NCBI GenBank assembly: GCA_029948255.1
Contig: JALIZF010001746.1
Span: 82,001 to 146,000, forward strand
From: Telmatactis stephensoni
Lineage: Eukaryota > Cnidaria > Anthozoa > Actiniaria > Isophelliidae
DNA: 64,000 bases
Direction: 5' to 3'
Position 1 is the stretch's first letter, and each line of letters opens with the position of its first letter. The notes beneath the pieces were generated by a model. That model saw only the letters and a list, made by a program, of their open reading frames with translations. It searched no databases and was not told the origin of the DNA. The translations under genes and the position numbers were made by a program. This document shows, one piece after another, positions 34,243-47,500 of the stretch.

Positions 34243-37200
34243 CTACTCGTCCATACGCTCGTGGTATCGTCCAAGTTGACTTGGTCCACACATCATGTTC
34301 ACTGGTAATGCTTCATCTGTTTCAAAAGAATGAATTTTTACAGTTATTATGGTGGGGTTATTTTCATGGGGTGGTTATAGTTCGCGTCTTTCTAAGCGAG
34401 ATGTCCCGAGGTCAATCTCACTGTTCGGTATTTTTTATCACCCCTGAAAATTGATGGACAGAAGGAGGTTAAAAGCAGCACCCTGCTCACTTGGACACTT
34501 GCGGCCGGTGAAAGGGAAATGGATGGTGTAAGCAACTATTAACGACACGGATGTCTTTCATGCGCCCCCCGTCATCGACGAGATTTTGACGTTTTTGGTT
34601 GTTTTGGAAGTACATATGGAATCATGAACTGTCAGACTTGCTGTTTACCAAGGTGTTTTTTTTTGTCAGTTCAGAAACAAGGTTGTACTTACCAATTCGT
34701 TTAGGTTTTGTAAGACCAAGATTTTCCATGATTTTAACAAATTCTTCCTTACTTTTTGTAAGTCGTGGATTGTGCCTCAGTTCTTCCTCAACACTTGTTG
34801 ATGTAAAACCTGACAATTAAACAGTCACGTATACATTCACGTAATTGACAATGGAGTGAGATGAATGTACAGTCCAAAGACAAAATACAGATTTAAAGAG
34901 CTGACAACATTGTCATACCTTTATAATCATGGGCAGGATATAAAGTAAAGTCACCAGGAAGAGAAAGGATTTGTTGCTGAACAGAATCATACAGCTTTTC
35001 TGGAGATCCTACAGTAGTCAACAATAACGTGTTGAATGATTTTAATAGCAAGTTTATCCTGTGTAGCGGCCGTGGGGAGGGAAGAGGGACTGGGGAGGAG
35101 GGGGAAGTAACTATCGTGACGTCATAATGCAGTGTTCAAGAATTGACTTTTCACTTGTTTTTGTTTCCTCTGTCCGATGTCAAGAGTTATTTTGATCAAC
35201 ATCTTTAAAAAACAGTCTTTATTTATAGACGGAAGCCAATTTAGCTTTCGCTAACTCTTCCACTGGGCCGTCTTTCATCTCACACTCACTACCTTTACAT
35301 TGAATATATATTTGCATACAACGCTCAACTCACGTTGATTTTTGCTGAGGGAGGAAAAACCGGAGAAAAAACCCTCGTGACATGGTAGAGAACCACATCA
35401 AGCAAACTCAAACTCACATATGATCCAGCGTCCGAGCCGGGACTCGAACACTGGACCACAGCGGTGTGAGGCGAGTGGCTTAAAAACTACACCACCCATA
35501 TGTACCATCTTTCAGATCTTTCATGTCACATCACCTTTGCTACTATCTACGTAAATGCTGTTTAAAATGACAGGATTCGTTCTTACCTTCTTGAAAGTCT
35601 GTCCGTCCACAAGCTCTGATCAACAGAGCATCACCTGTGAATGCCATCTTGTTTCCAAGGTGAACAAATGTCATACAACCTGATCATGAATAGGACAACA
35701 CCGCAGTCAAATGACTGTGTGCAACACTTAGGCAGGGTCATTTCGTGACACCTTTCTGTCATATAAAACCTAATTGAGTGTGACTGCAATATGATTCCAG
35801 TATTTGTTCTGAAGTCAGTAACCCTGTGAACCGGAGACTCGAACAAATGGTACTGAACTGAGTAAAAGAACCCGGGGGGGGGGGGGTACTCTCTATATTG
35901 GTGTGCTAGGGATGATCGTCGTATTTTTTAGGGGTTGAAATCGCCGATTTGGTATTTTTTAGGGGTCGTCAGAGAAAATCCAAGGTTTTTCAGAAAAGAT
36001 GGTATTTTTTAGGGGTACAAAATAAACGAGACGATTTTTTTTACTTACTGCCTTTATATTAGAACACTTTGAATTAGTGCTGTTCGATTGTTTTCTAGAT
36101 CTTTGTTAGTTTTTTGTTTGATTTTTTGGTATTTTTAGGGGTATTTTTGAGCTGTTAGGTATTTTGTAGGGTCGAAAATTTTGGCATTTGGGTATTTTTT
36201 AGTGTACGTTTTGGAGGTTTCCGACGATCATCCCTAGCGTTTTGACCCCGAAGAACCCCCCCCCCCCCCCCCCCCCGGGTAAAAGAACCTCCAAAAGAAA
36301 CGAGTTTTTCTTCTTTCTTGTGATCTAACCGTCAAATATTACAAGCGTCAACAGCAAGATAGAAATAAACCTCTGGCTTCCAGGGTACGATGACCGTGAT
36401 CATTACCTAAAAAGGTCAGTAATACTTTGCTCGCTGTTGCTCCAGCTTACTTTTCAGTATACGAACAATATCAATTGATTTGTTTTACATGTTTATATCA
36501 AAGCTACATGAATCCCGATCTGACCGAAAAAAACAGAGAAAATCCATAGCAAAGAAGTGTGCGAAGGTAGTGTTACACTAATATTTAAGAGGGTCCTGAA
36601 GGGGGGGTCCAAATCCCATTCCCAGCCTACTTTTTCATTAAAATCCCAATCCCAGTCATAAATTTATCAAAAATCCCATTGCAGTTTTTCGAACTCCCCT
36701 TTTCACAAAGTAAGTCATAAAAAATAGACATGTGACCAGTCTCAGTCTCTCAGATGCATAATATACCGAAAAGTCCTGGGTATGATTTCTTTCTTTTTCG
36801 TTTTTTTGTACGTCGACTTGTATTTTTTCAATTTTTTAAAAATATTTGTACGGTTTTGCAGTTTTTCAGCATCAAATCCCATTCCCATTTCATGTTCTGT
36901 TTCCCATTCCCAGTGACAAAAAATCCCCAAATCCCAGTCCCAGTACAACAAATCCCATTTCCCAGTCAAAAAAACAGGCAAATCCCAGTCCCATTTTACC
37001 CCTTCAGGACCCTCATTTAACGTTCACAGTGGGTCTTAGACCCTACTAGTATAAACTATTAGTAGTAGTAGTATAGACAGAAGCGCTTAAAAAAACGATG
37101 TAAATAATTCATAACTAGACGCCTAATAGGCGTTCACTCGGGCTACACCTGTGTATAGTACTTGGGGAGAAATGGAGAACAGAAGTTGATGGAAACCAGT

Positions 37201-40200
37201 TTGACTTGTCAGTGTCTTTTGATTGCAAAAATGCATGACAAGTACTCCCAGAGTAGAACACAAATTATATTGGGGAGAAAGTAGTTTGTACATAATTGCA
37301 TGTACCACATCATGATGGTTATTAATATACTGCTGGTCTAGCTTTTTATCACACCATATACAGTATACAGTCTGCTTTATTTTGTAAATGCCTACCAAAT
37401 GATCCAATATGATCTATAGATAATACATTATAGCTCAGACAATTTAAATTTCTATTCTGTACTTTTTTACTTTGATTTATGGAAACAAAACTTACAAACT
37501 GTGGCAGACTGTTTCAATGTCCAAGTTAAAATGATTTTGATATTGCTGTTGTCACATTGGTAGATTCTAGAAGTACCACAGTTACCTTTCTATGAAATCA
37601 TTTCAGTTTCTTAACACAACTTTTCAATACATGTATTACCATGTTTTTAATATGGAGCAGATCAATGATTATAGCAGTATAGTCAGTTGCTGATGCTTTA
37701 TTTGAAGAAGTGTAATGTCATACAATATATGCTCATTACCGATACCATATATATAGCTCCTCTGTGCACATCAATCTGATACTACTACATACAGTAATAC
37801 CTTCAATTCAAATCCACTTTATCTTGTTTCTGTGAACATGGTTGAACAAAGCTTGTTCAAATTTGTGGTTGAGTATCACTTTTCATTGATTGAAAATATC
37901 ATTTCGTACATTCTAAAATTATTCTTCAATTGTTGCTAATATAAGGTCTCATAAACATTACTATCATTTCCATGATTATCCATCACTATATTTTTATCTG
38001 CTAACATTGAGCATGATTGACAATAAAGTGCATTCAATATAATCATGACATTGTACAAAATACAGCAGATTGCACTAAATATTTATAAGTTAATAACAAA
38101 AAATCATTTGTTTTCCATTGTTTATTTGGTGTAATTTTGCACCATTTACTAATTTCTGTTTCCTGGCTTAATTATTTAATACACCCTAGTCACCTTATTA
38201 CGCAAAGGCAAGAATCCTGAGTCTTTCTAGTTAATTGTAGATATATTGTTAGTTAATTAGTTCATTTTTAACACGGCTCTCAGGAAGAGCATGACTGTAG
38301 ACACCGTGTAAGCAAATATTATGTGCAAGCAGTGGTGAAATATTATTAATTTAAACAAACTACTGATCTATTAAAGACAATATCTCCGTGTCTTACATGT
38401 CTGTCCTCAAGTGAAGTTCGCTGCCACAAATCGATCTGTCTCGTGTTCTTGGACGATCAATACATTATAAGTTGATTACAACAGCTGGTAAGAAGGTCAT
38501 CACTAAATTCGAGAATTCGATATTAACGATTAAAGCAAAGTATCTTGAGATTAAAAGCCAATTCTTGGTTTGCACTGACGTCATCATAAAATTTTTCGGG
38601 CTTAATATAGAATATTTTTGAATAAAATGTCTTGCATCTAAAAAAGCAGTTGAAGGTTTGTATCTATACGAAATTTTTAGTCATAAGAATATTTTGATAA
38701 AAAGATACGAGCGATCAAATATCTTCATTGTTTGGTGTGAAATGTATGGGTCCGCCATCTTGGTGCACAACCTTTGTACACCAACATGGCGGACAGTAAC
38801 ACGAAGGACCAAAATCACGTTAATATCACTATAATTCGTGTTTTTTATTCAGATATTCACCAAAACAAACTTATTTATCACTTAAAAAGTTAAAGTCGTA
38901 TGATTTGAATCACATTTGCCTATATTTCTGCGTCTTTACGATATACGTGACAGTGTTGCGTGACAGAAATTGACTCGCAATAAATCGAAAACCATTCATC
39001 GAAAGTACTCAGTTTTTTGTGTGACGACTTTTCTTAATGATATAAATAAAATATCTAGGAAACATTTTCGTGTGATGAATAGTTTAGATTTTAGCTTTTC
39101 GATGACGTCACATGCAAACCAAGAATAGTTCGAAAAATTCCGATTGATAGCGTCCGCCATTTTGTTCTTATAAATCTCTCGCGACCACAGGAAGCCTCGT
39201 GGTCAACAGTGTACCCCAAAGGCTTCTGGGTAATTTGCCGATTTGCGACGTTGATAGATAGATAGACCGAAAAGGTAAACCTAGACTCGAGCTACCACAG
39301 GTAGCCCGAGTAACTAGTTTATTAGTTCGGAAAAGATATTTGCAAATGTCAAGTTTCTGGCATAAGGTCAGCGAAGGTCACGTGGTACTTAGTCATGCCG
39401 TGTCGATAGAAATTCAGGAGGCATTCGGCCTCGACAAACTTTTGGTCACAACTTTTTAGGATCGCGTTCAATTTCAATAGCTTTTTAGGAACTTTTACTC
39501 CAATTATCCAGCTACACATTGGCTTTAAGCGATTTTGTTGAAGAGAACTATTTTTGGAGTAATTTCAACAAAACCTGACCCCACTGTTTAGACATGACCT
39601 ATCGGCTATTTTCAACTCGACGTTGTGTATTTTCGTTTACGCTTCAGTGATTTTGGTCGAGACTAAGGAAGCCGCTGACATACTACCAACTGCAGCCGCC
39701 GGCAGGTCTAAAATGCAGACTGGAAAATGAAGACTGGTGAAATGGAGACTGGTGAAATGGAGACTGGTGAAATGGAGACTGGTGAAATGGAGACCAGCTA
39801 AATTCTTTTAAAATCAAAATATATTAATTTTTAAGCCGATTCAATCAGCTGTAAAATTTTCTATTCGAATGTAAAATTCTAGAAAATTCAAATGTTGATG
39901 TATAAAATTCAAGTGATGAATTGAAAATTCAAACCATGAATTTTGGCGGGGATCGTATGCCATAGAACTTCGCATATCTTTCGGCTTGACACTTCGGCTC
40001 TACTTCGGAGATTTCCGAATTACATGCGCACGCATGAAGCCCATGGCATAGTGTGTTACTGGCATAAAGCCAGTAACCACAAAAATTAATTGGTTGAAGT
40101 TGGTGTACAAACCACAGTTTTAAAAGGAGCACCTGCAATATCACTGAATGATGTCCATATTCATGTAATAAGTTATGCCACTTTAAAACTCTTGCAATAC

Positions 40201-43200
40201 TTGTACGGCCTGTTTCATAAGTATTTTCGAACGGGTAGTCTACTTATTCAATGGACCATTATATTTTTGAGGAAAAGCTGGGTAATGCTCGGAAAAAATT
40301 CTGCACATCAGAAAGTGCAGAAGAAATCTTGTAAATGACGTCACGAGGAAAAAAATAAACTTTGTCATTCTCATGTCTGTCAATCAAAAAAAGGATAATC
40401 ATAATGTAGGTTGTTTTAGGAATTTTATGGCTTGCTACAGCCCTGTGATGTTACTTTAAAAGAGCGTTTGAGGAAGTTCCACCCCTGCCGTGTTTTGTAA
40501 AATGGTGTACCCCGTTTAAAAGATCCGCCGCTGCAGCCCCCCCCTTTTGAAAGTGCTCTGTGGTCTCTGCATGTAGCACAAACTGATCTTTGTGAAGGGA
40601 TTAATTGTTCTTCAAGAAACTTTTAGAGAAAGTGCCGGAGTTAGTTGTTGTGATCACCTGGAGCTCAAGTTTTGATGAGCGGCTCGCGTTCTACCCTCGC
40701 AACTAGATGAATGTTATCATATTCTGCCTTTACAACACTTTCATTAGCATATAACTTATTTTTCTCAGGGTGGGTGGTTGCGTACGTCAAAACGTAAAAT
40801 ACCTCTGTATGGTGCTGTCAAGAAAAACAAGCTTTGTGAATTTTTTGGTTGCCATTCAGTAATTCCATGGAACAATTCCATTTCGATTCCATTGCTCAAT
40901 ATGCAGATTTCATAGAGGAATTTTGTACAAATTCTGACTGCCCAATGGACATTTTGTATTGTGTAACTCAGTTCATTTTTAATATTACATTTTAATAGTA
41001 ACTTTGTTAAAAAATATTGACCAAGCTCATGACACAAAATAATTGGGACTTTGGGATCAGGGATCAAAATTTTGTGAATTAATCTGGAATCAAACACGAA
41101 AAACATCCCTTGTCACGACCCTGACTTAGGTGACAGAACAGTGAATTTGTATATGGGCATTTAGTCTCCATTATTTATGGTAGTTAGTTAAATGTACACG
41201 ACCCCATAAGCACTGAGCTTTAATTCTTATTGTGTTAAAATAAAGTTGATGTATGTATGTATGTATATAATTATATTCGACTTGAGCTGTGCTACAGTGG
41301 GGGTAGTTATTGGTAAAGTTATTGGCCATGGGTCATTGTTTTTAGTTGCACATATTTGTAAGTTTTCAATTCTTACCATTTGTGTGGCCTGGTGTTGATC
41401 GGGCCTCTAGAGTCTGGATGGATTGATGGATGGATGGATGGACAAATGAAATAAAGAAAGAATTCATAAATAAAAGAATACAATTGAACATACAAATTTC
41501 ATGACAAACTTCAAGGTCAATCAAATGCACTTTTAATTAACAAATAGACAGAAAAGAAGAGAACAGACATGAATGACTTCAAAAACTGATGAAATGTTTA
41601 AGGGTGCTGGGACCTATTTCTGGAGTTCGTTGCTAGGGAAACTTCATATTTTTGTAAGTCGGCTAATATTTGGATTCAAGCAGTGATACTTATGAGGTAA
41701 TCAACAATCACAATTCAATTCAATTCAATTTTCTTTTATTTGCACATAAAATATAAGGACAATTATATAACAAAGAAGAAAACTATTATATGACAATGAG
41801 TAGTTAATATGATTACAGGAGAAGATATAAAATGTCAATTATTGAAAATTGTGTGCAGTGGGAGAAAGCATGTTTTATGAGTCAAATGAGTCAATGAGTC
41901 ACGAGTCAATGAGTCAATGAGTCAAATATGAAAAATTGTTCATATATGAAAAATTGTCAATATTTTGTATTCTAGTCTCAGAATACAACACCTCGGGTTG
42001 TTTCACCTTTGCCCGACTATTTTTTAGCTTCATTATTAAGGCTTTCGGCCCAAGCGTCGGCATTTTCACTAAACAGACCATTTCTTCAAGACTTTATTAG
42101 GGACCATGCGAGATTTCTGTAATTCCGTCCTATTCTGTATTGTACTCGACCTATATCACCTATATGGGTTCCATCCAGATGTATTCAGTCTGAAATTCTG
42201 TTCTAAAACTGCACCATCAGTCTTAATTGGGCCTGTTGTGGTGATGTCAGTAGTTTGCTCAGGTCCTCGCAGTCTTCGTTTTCTCTCTGCAGAGAGCTTT
42301 AGTTTCAAAGACCCCTATGCGTGTTTTCAGTGATGATTTGTGGTCGCATACAAAGAATGAGATATTAAAGTTTGAACTGTATGCACAGGAAGTCAAATCA
42401 ACTCAGTGTGAAAACATTGTCTTCATTCTAAAATCTTAAGCTCCCAATTGTGGCTTATACTGGTCAGTGCGGTGAGGTGAAACGACCCAAGATGTTGTAT
42501 TCTGACAACTAGAATACGAAATATTGACAATTTTTCATATATGAACAGTTTTTCATATTTGACTCATTGACTCATGACTCATTTGAACTTTAATCTCGTG
42601 CAGTGGTCAAATGAGCATAATTATGCTTTCGAGTTGACCACTGTCATAATTAAATAAATGGTGAGCTCAATAATTCAAATGTGGTTATAAATGTCCAAGT
42701 TCAAATATCCTTATACAAATATAAAGTAGATAAATAAATAAATAATTATATAGATTAATTTAATAAATACAGAAGTAATGTTAGTTAGTATCATTTGATA
42801 CACTCAATAAACTCAATTTCTTGAGTTTGATGACATCATCACCTGATGTAATCAAATGACATTATCGGAATGGAAAATTTTAAAATCTATCATTTTTGAC
42901 CCAAAGACCCAAAGAAATGGGACATTCCAAAAGTGACATGTTCTCAAAATATCATAAAATCAAAGATGTCAATGAGCTCTGGCACTTGTTTTTACAGCCA
43001 GCATAGCAACCACGTTTTTTGGTAACGAAATATGTCCCAGCACCCTTAAATGAATACATGGATGGATGGCTGAATTGATTGAAATGAATGAATCAACAAC
43101 AAAAAATGAATGAATGATTGAATACTTGCCTGATCACCAAACTGTATTTGTTCACCATCATTAATGTGGATGTCTGCCATAGCACCACTAGCTTTACATA

Positions 43201-44397
43201 TCATACTCTTACAGCCAGTTAACTGCTTAAGAATCCCTGTACCAGTTATGTGATCAGCATGTACATGGGTGTTTACTGGAATAAAAACGAGGTGATAGTC
43301 TGGTACACTTACTGCTCAGCAATGGCCTGCTTCCCCTGCTACCCATGTTTATATACCTTGCTGATTAATAATGGTTGATTAAAGGGAACAGCTATATTTA
43401 ATCAACCTTTATTACTTAAGCAAGGTTACTGTGTTAATTGTGATCATGCCGTTAACTAATATTACTCAGTGTACTGTAATTTTTTTGTATACTACTCTTC
43501 ATTATTAGTACTTCATTACTGATCTTCATTACTTTTATTGCAATTAAATGAATTCTTACTTGCATAGATCAACTTGAGTTCTAGCTCATGAATAAGTCTG
43601 ACATCTCTTTTGGTCTAAAAGAAAACAACAGAGTATTTACAAAGTTTCCATTTTCATGTACAAATAGACCTTGCCCAAAGTCACATGACTGACCATTAAT
43701 AACCCTAATAATAGCGCAGACACTAGGGAAGGTCCCAAAGGGTTAGTAGAGGTACCACAGTATTGGTATTACCTGGGTGTCCACAGGGTCAATAAGTACA
43801 GCACATCGTGTCTTACTACATCCAAGAAGATATGTGTATGTGAATGACTCAAAATCAAGAAGCTGAAATTAACCAAAATAAGTTTATTAAACTGTAAAAT
43901 GTAATAGGCTAAAATTAGACACAGCAAATGATGGGATAAAAGAGATTAAAGGGAGGATAGCGAGATGGAATAAGATTAAGAAAGGGAATGCAATTAAGCC
44001 TACATTATCATATGCACAGGAACAAATTCAAATATAATAACCTGTATCTAGTCTGTAAAAGGGATGAGGATAATGGGATGAAATAGGATGGGAGGCATCA
44101 AATGGGATAGAATAGAAAAGTGGCATCAAATGGGATAGAATAGAAAAGTAAAATTGCAGGATAGATTGTGGGACTTTGAGTATGGGAAATGTGATTGAGA
44201 AATGATTAAAGCTAGCACGGTATACAGTGTACAGTCAGTTCATTTCTAAATCGTCACATTACTTTCCAGGTTTGCAAGACGCGTGCACAAGAGCACGATT
44301 TGATTGCAGGTTTAGCCAGAACTTGCGATTACAAAATCACTCTGTATCACAAAGCTATAAAGCTATTCACCTGTCTAAAGATTAGTCTAGACGCCAT
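34243..44397 (-). CDS. ETHE1: persulfide dioxygenase ETHE1 (nine coding exons)
   Basis: An iron-dependent metallo-beta-lactamase-fold enzyme that oxidises glutathione persulfide to sulfite in mitochondrial sulfide breakdown. Exons in transcript order: 44371-44397, 43773-43862, 43560-43614, 43130-43275, 41377-41413, 35587-35679, 34919-35008, 34693-34809 and 34243-34316. The spliced frame is 729 nt, 242 residues (human about 254). The signature THVHADH gives His61, His63, Asp65 and His66; PGHT gives His116; FTGDALLIR gives Asp135. His61, His116 and Asp135 match the human Fe ligands in spacing. CGRTDF follows (Arg144). The C-terminus ends [20 protein letters not shown]. The exon 4 donor is GC rather than GT. 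The N-terminus (MASRLIFRQ) is short, with a weak targeting character. The introns are packed with transposons. It is head-to-head with tectonic. Confidence 0.93.
35871..36279. mobile_element. hAT-like MITE, copy 3
   Basis: A 409-bp CCCGGGG-family element with a perfect 8-bp duplication TAAAAGAA (35863-35870 and 36280-36287). The subterminal block GGGATGATCGTCG is mirrored by CGACGATCATCCC. About six interior motifs of the form GGTATTTTTTAGGGGT occur. It lies in an ETHE1 intron. Confidence 0.88.
36589..37014. mobile_element. MITE with 6-bp duplication and repeated internal motif
   Basis: A 426-bp element ending GAGGGTCCTGAAGGGG / CCCCTTCAGGACCCTC. It is bounded by ATTTAA (36583-36588 and 37015-37020). 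The interior holds many copies of AAATCCCATTCCCAG-type words, mostly near the two ends. It has the same layout as the CCCGGGG elements, but with different termini and a different motif. Confidence 0.8.
37113..39320. mobile_element. putative 2.2-kb TIR element
   Basis: ACTCGGGCTACACCTGTG near 37136-37153 is mirrored by CCACAGGTAGCCCGAGT near 39295-39311, with AACTAG/CTAGTT outward on both sides. The arms are short and imperfect and the interior is AT-rich with no transposase, so the boundaries are tentative. An inner element sits at 38561-39130. Confidence 0.45.
38561..39130. mobile_element. TTCTTGGTTTGCA-ended element
   Basis: ATTCTTGGTTTGCACTGACG at left and a complement-type end (GATGACGTCACATGCAAACC, then AAGAAT) at right. 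An internal hairpin, GTCCGCCATCTTGGTG / CACCAACATGGCGGAC, is present (about 38750-38795). Its end motif matches the foldback at 20507-20665. Confidence 0.6.
39725..39795. repeat. 15-bp minisatellite
   Basis: About five tandem units of ACTGGTGAAATGGAG in an ETHE1 intron. Confidence 0.9.
39796..41376. other. ETHE1 intron sequence, nothing recognised
   Basis: No exon or well-defined element was seen. Frames such as 40765-41106 (minus) show no family features. Confidence 0.4.
41602..43045. mobile_element. TTAA-flanked TIR element with nested foldback
   Basis: The ends GGGTGCTGGGACCTATTTC and GAAATATGTCCCAGCACCC are inverted and flanked by TTAA on both sides (41598-41601 and 43046-43049), a piggyBac-type target. 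The interior carries a CAATT short tandem (about 41717-41736) and a separate foldback at 41881-42588. It is in the ETHE1 intron 4 region, close to the GC donor at 43128-43129. Confidence 0.75.
41881..42588. mobile_element. nested foldback with ATGAGTCA-repeat ends
   Basis: The outer arms are built of ATGAGTCA-type repeats. Further in are AATATGAAAAATTGTTCATA and, further still, GTATTCTAGTCTCAGAATAC; the right arm near 42490-42588 mirrors them. The interior frame at 42106 is unrecognised. Confidence 0.7.
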
Positions 44398-44556
44398 ACA
44401 GCCAAATCAAGCAGCAAACACAACAGCAATGACACAGAAAAGTGCTCTCTCACATTGTTGTGCCTATAAAGCCTTGTTTCGCAGGGCTCTCTGGGTTAAT
44501 TATGGGCTTCCTGTGTAATATTACCCATCAATCAATGCTGCATTCCTGTTTTCAAA
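44398..44556. promoter_or_regulatory. bidirectional ETHE1/tectonic promoter interval
   Basis: Only 159 bp separate the divergent start codons of ETHE1 (minus) and tectonic (plus), so both core promoters and 5' UTRs must lie here or overlap the coding starts. The interval contains a TATAAA-like word (about 44464) and CTTCCTG (44509-44515), an ETS-type core. No factor binding can be shown from sequence alone. Confidence 0.65.
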
Positions 44557-47500
44557 ATGGCGGCAATTTTGTTTTGGTCCAGAGTTTTATGTATTTTAAT
44601 GTTTTCTGCTCAAAGTGAAGCGATTTCAAGTAATAGAACAGTTTTCTCGCCATCATCTAGTCAAGGTACACGTAAACAATTATATGAATGCGCTTAGATG
44701 TCTCATTTTGTCTTATTGCCGTATTTAAGATGACTGTATACTGTCGTGTTAGGGTGTACTTGTGATTTAACTGGCAATTCTTGCGATATAAACTGTTGTT
44801 GTGACCCTGACTGTACTGCTGGAGATAAAGAAGCGTTCACAGAGTGCAAAGACGTCGATGTCAAGTTTGTATTCATTGTTTCTGTGCTTTTTGTCCTCTT
44901 GAAGTTGAAGTTAAAATTACTTTTTGTTTATTTTTGTACAGCCAGGATAGCAGTGTGTGTGTGTCAAGTGATCTTCTCTTTACCCAAAACACTCAGTTTG
45001 AAACGAAATCAACGGGAACAGGATTGTTTTGTATCTATAGAGATAATTGTAAGTTGTTAAAGTGATAAATAACACATGATTTAAAGCAATGTTTATTAAT
45101 TTGAAATACAATACTAACAATACAATACAATGTTTATTTGTGTATTTTGATATTTTACATTATAAAAGTAGTTTTACCTTATTTATAGTAATTAAATTAT
45201 TTATGTACATATATTTACTATATGCGATATGCGATATGCTTGATGTCGTCCTTCGATCTAATTCCATTTATCAAGTTTCTTATGTCATTATTGTGCTGAA
45301 TCATTTCTGATCCCACTCGCTAGTGGCTTGGTTGTTGGTGATCCAACTTTTCTTAGTTCTACAGTCTATATTTACTATATGTATATATAGTTTGTAAGGG
45401 CTCTTGATTTAATGCCTAGACCCTAGGCTAACATAAGTTTTCGTGTTAGAGCCATCTACTAATAAGCCACTTCACACTTTCTGCCATCTTCAATTTGGTC
45501 TCATAACTCGACCTAATATTGATGGATTTTCAAAATTTAAGCATCAATAATTGAAGGTTTGCTGTGAAAATGAAAAACTGGAGTTTCATCCCTTTCCACA
45601 TTTTATCACATTGATAAAATTTCATCCTCTTGCGTGCGCACTCAGCATGACCTGTAAGGAATGGGCTCAAGCATATTCGTACAGTGGTAAATAAAAAACC
45701 AAGATGGTACGAGGATGAAGATAAAATATATAGATGCATATGGAAACAAGAAAAGTGACCCTCATCTGCTCCCTGTGTTGTAGCCTTCCAATACATTTGT
45801 ATTTGTCATGTTAACAAGCATACATAACAAAGATTCAAAAAGGTTTTTTACAAGTTAGGGACTGGTCATTATTTACAGGCAGGTCGTTTTCAGGCAGCCA
45901 ACATCACTGCTCACTGCCACCATGGCTAGACAAGAAACTAGGATGGATTCCAAATGCCACTAAATCTAGAGCTGTTTTAATTTTATGAATGATGTTTTGC
46001 CAAGCTATTATCAATCTATGTTTCAGTTCTGTTCTTCAAGTGAATTTGTCAAGAAATTCCATACTGAAGGCAGACGACAGTATAAATTACAGAGTACTCT
46101 CACCCGTTTTGATAGTAAATTAACCAATGTGCTAACCCCCAAAAATCCTGCTGCTGCTGGAAAATATATCAATGATGACTATACTTTAGTCCCATCTGAT
46201 AGAATCGTTGCATGTATAATGAATACCCTTTGTGAAATAGTTTGTTTTCAAAATGATGTTCAAAAGGCATTATTTGGAAATCTTAAGAGAAAACTTTAAA
46301 AAACACTTTTCAAAAGATGGAAGAAATGTAATTGATGGTCAGCAGTGCTCAAAAGTATATGATGAAAAAATCATTGGAAATACAGGAAAAAGTGGCAAAG
46401 GCTGAAGAAAAGCTGAAGAACAAACTTGAGCTTTACCATGATGTGTTGTTCAAAGGCATCAATATCAATAAGAACAAACGAAGAGCTCAAAAAGAAAACA
46501 AAAGAAAAACCAAAAGAAGAAAGGAAAAAAAGAGCATTGCAAAACCTTGAAAAAATCTGCAGTGGTACATCCAACACAACAGCTCCTGCAGTGATTGATA
46601 AAGATGATTTGATTTTGGAAGTCTTGGCAACTTTATCAAGTATTAAACAAGCAAAACATCTTGAATCATTGTGTCAACAGGGCATGCTAACTGAAAAAGC
46701 AATTGCCAGAATTCAAGATTATCATCCCACCTTTCAACAAGGTGGTGACAGTAGTGAATGCAGTGAAGTCAAAGATAGTAGTGAATGCATTGAAGTTGAA
46801 GATAGTGAACATGATGATATTGAATGATTGTGAAAAAACTAGAATGGCATATATTTTATTTTTTATGATCTTGTTAGCTTTTTCAAGTCACTGTAATAAA
46901 TAGTTTGCTCTATTATGTCAGTGTTATTGCTATTACATATTAAAAATTTTTGTCCCCCGCTTTTTAGTACACACAAATTTTTGTCCCCCCCCCCCCCCCC
47001 CTTCATTTCCACCAGCCCCCTCCCCACCGTAAATAATGATCAGTCCCTTAGGAGAAGTCAAAGTGATCCAGAATTGTATAAATTTTGCCACATTTGCCTC
47101 AATTCAAAATGGTAGACAAAAGCGTGAAGTGGCTTATTATAAGCTTAAGTTCATTGGTATGGTATGGTATGGTATGGTAAAACTTTATTTTGACACGGTA
47201 GATTCTTCAGGTACAATTATAAAATATATCTAAACTTAACTAATCAATACGCACTAATATATGTTAATATACACTAATTTAAACTAAGAAAATGTAATTT
47301 AAATAAAATAATAATAAAATAAAAACCCTGCTTTACAAGAATGCCGTGTGTATCGTAGGCTCACCCTGCAAATTTGTGAGAATGCACTTCTTTTTTTAAA
47401 ACTGGCAGTGACGAAATCTGTCTTATGTCCGGGGGCAGGCTATTCCACAGTACTGCACCGCTATACCTAAAGCTTCTTTTACCAAACTCGGTACGTGGTA

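Noticed and set aside
36742..37049. Frames rich in Pro/Phe/Ser on plus and Trp/Glu on minus
   Set aside because: Produced by the repeated AAATCCCATTCCCAG word of the MITE at 36589-37014.
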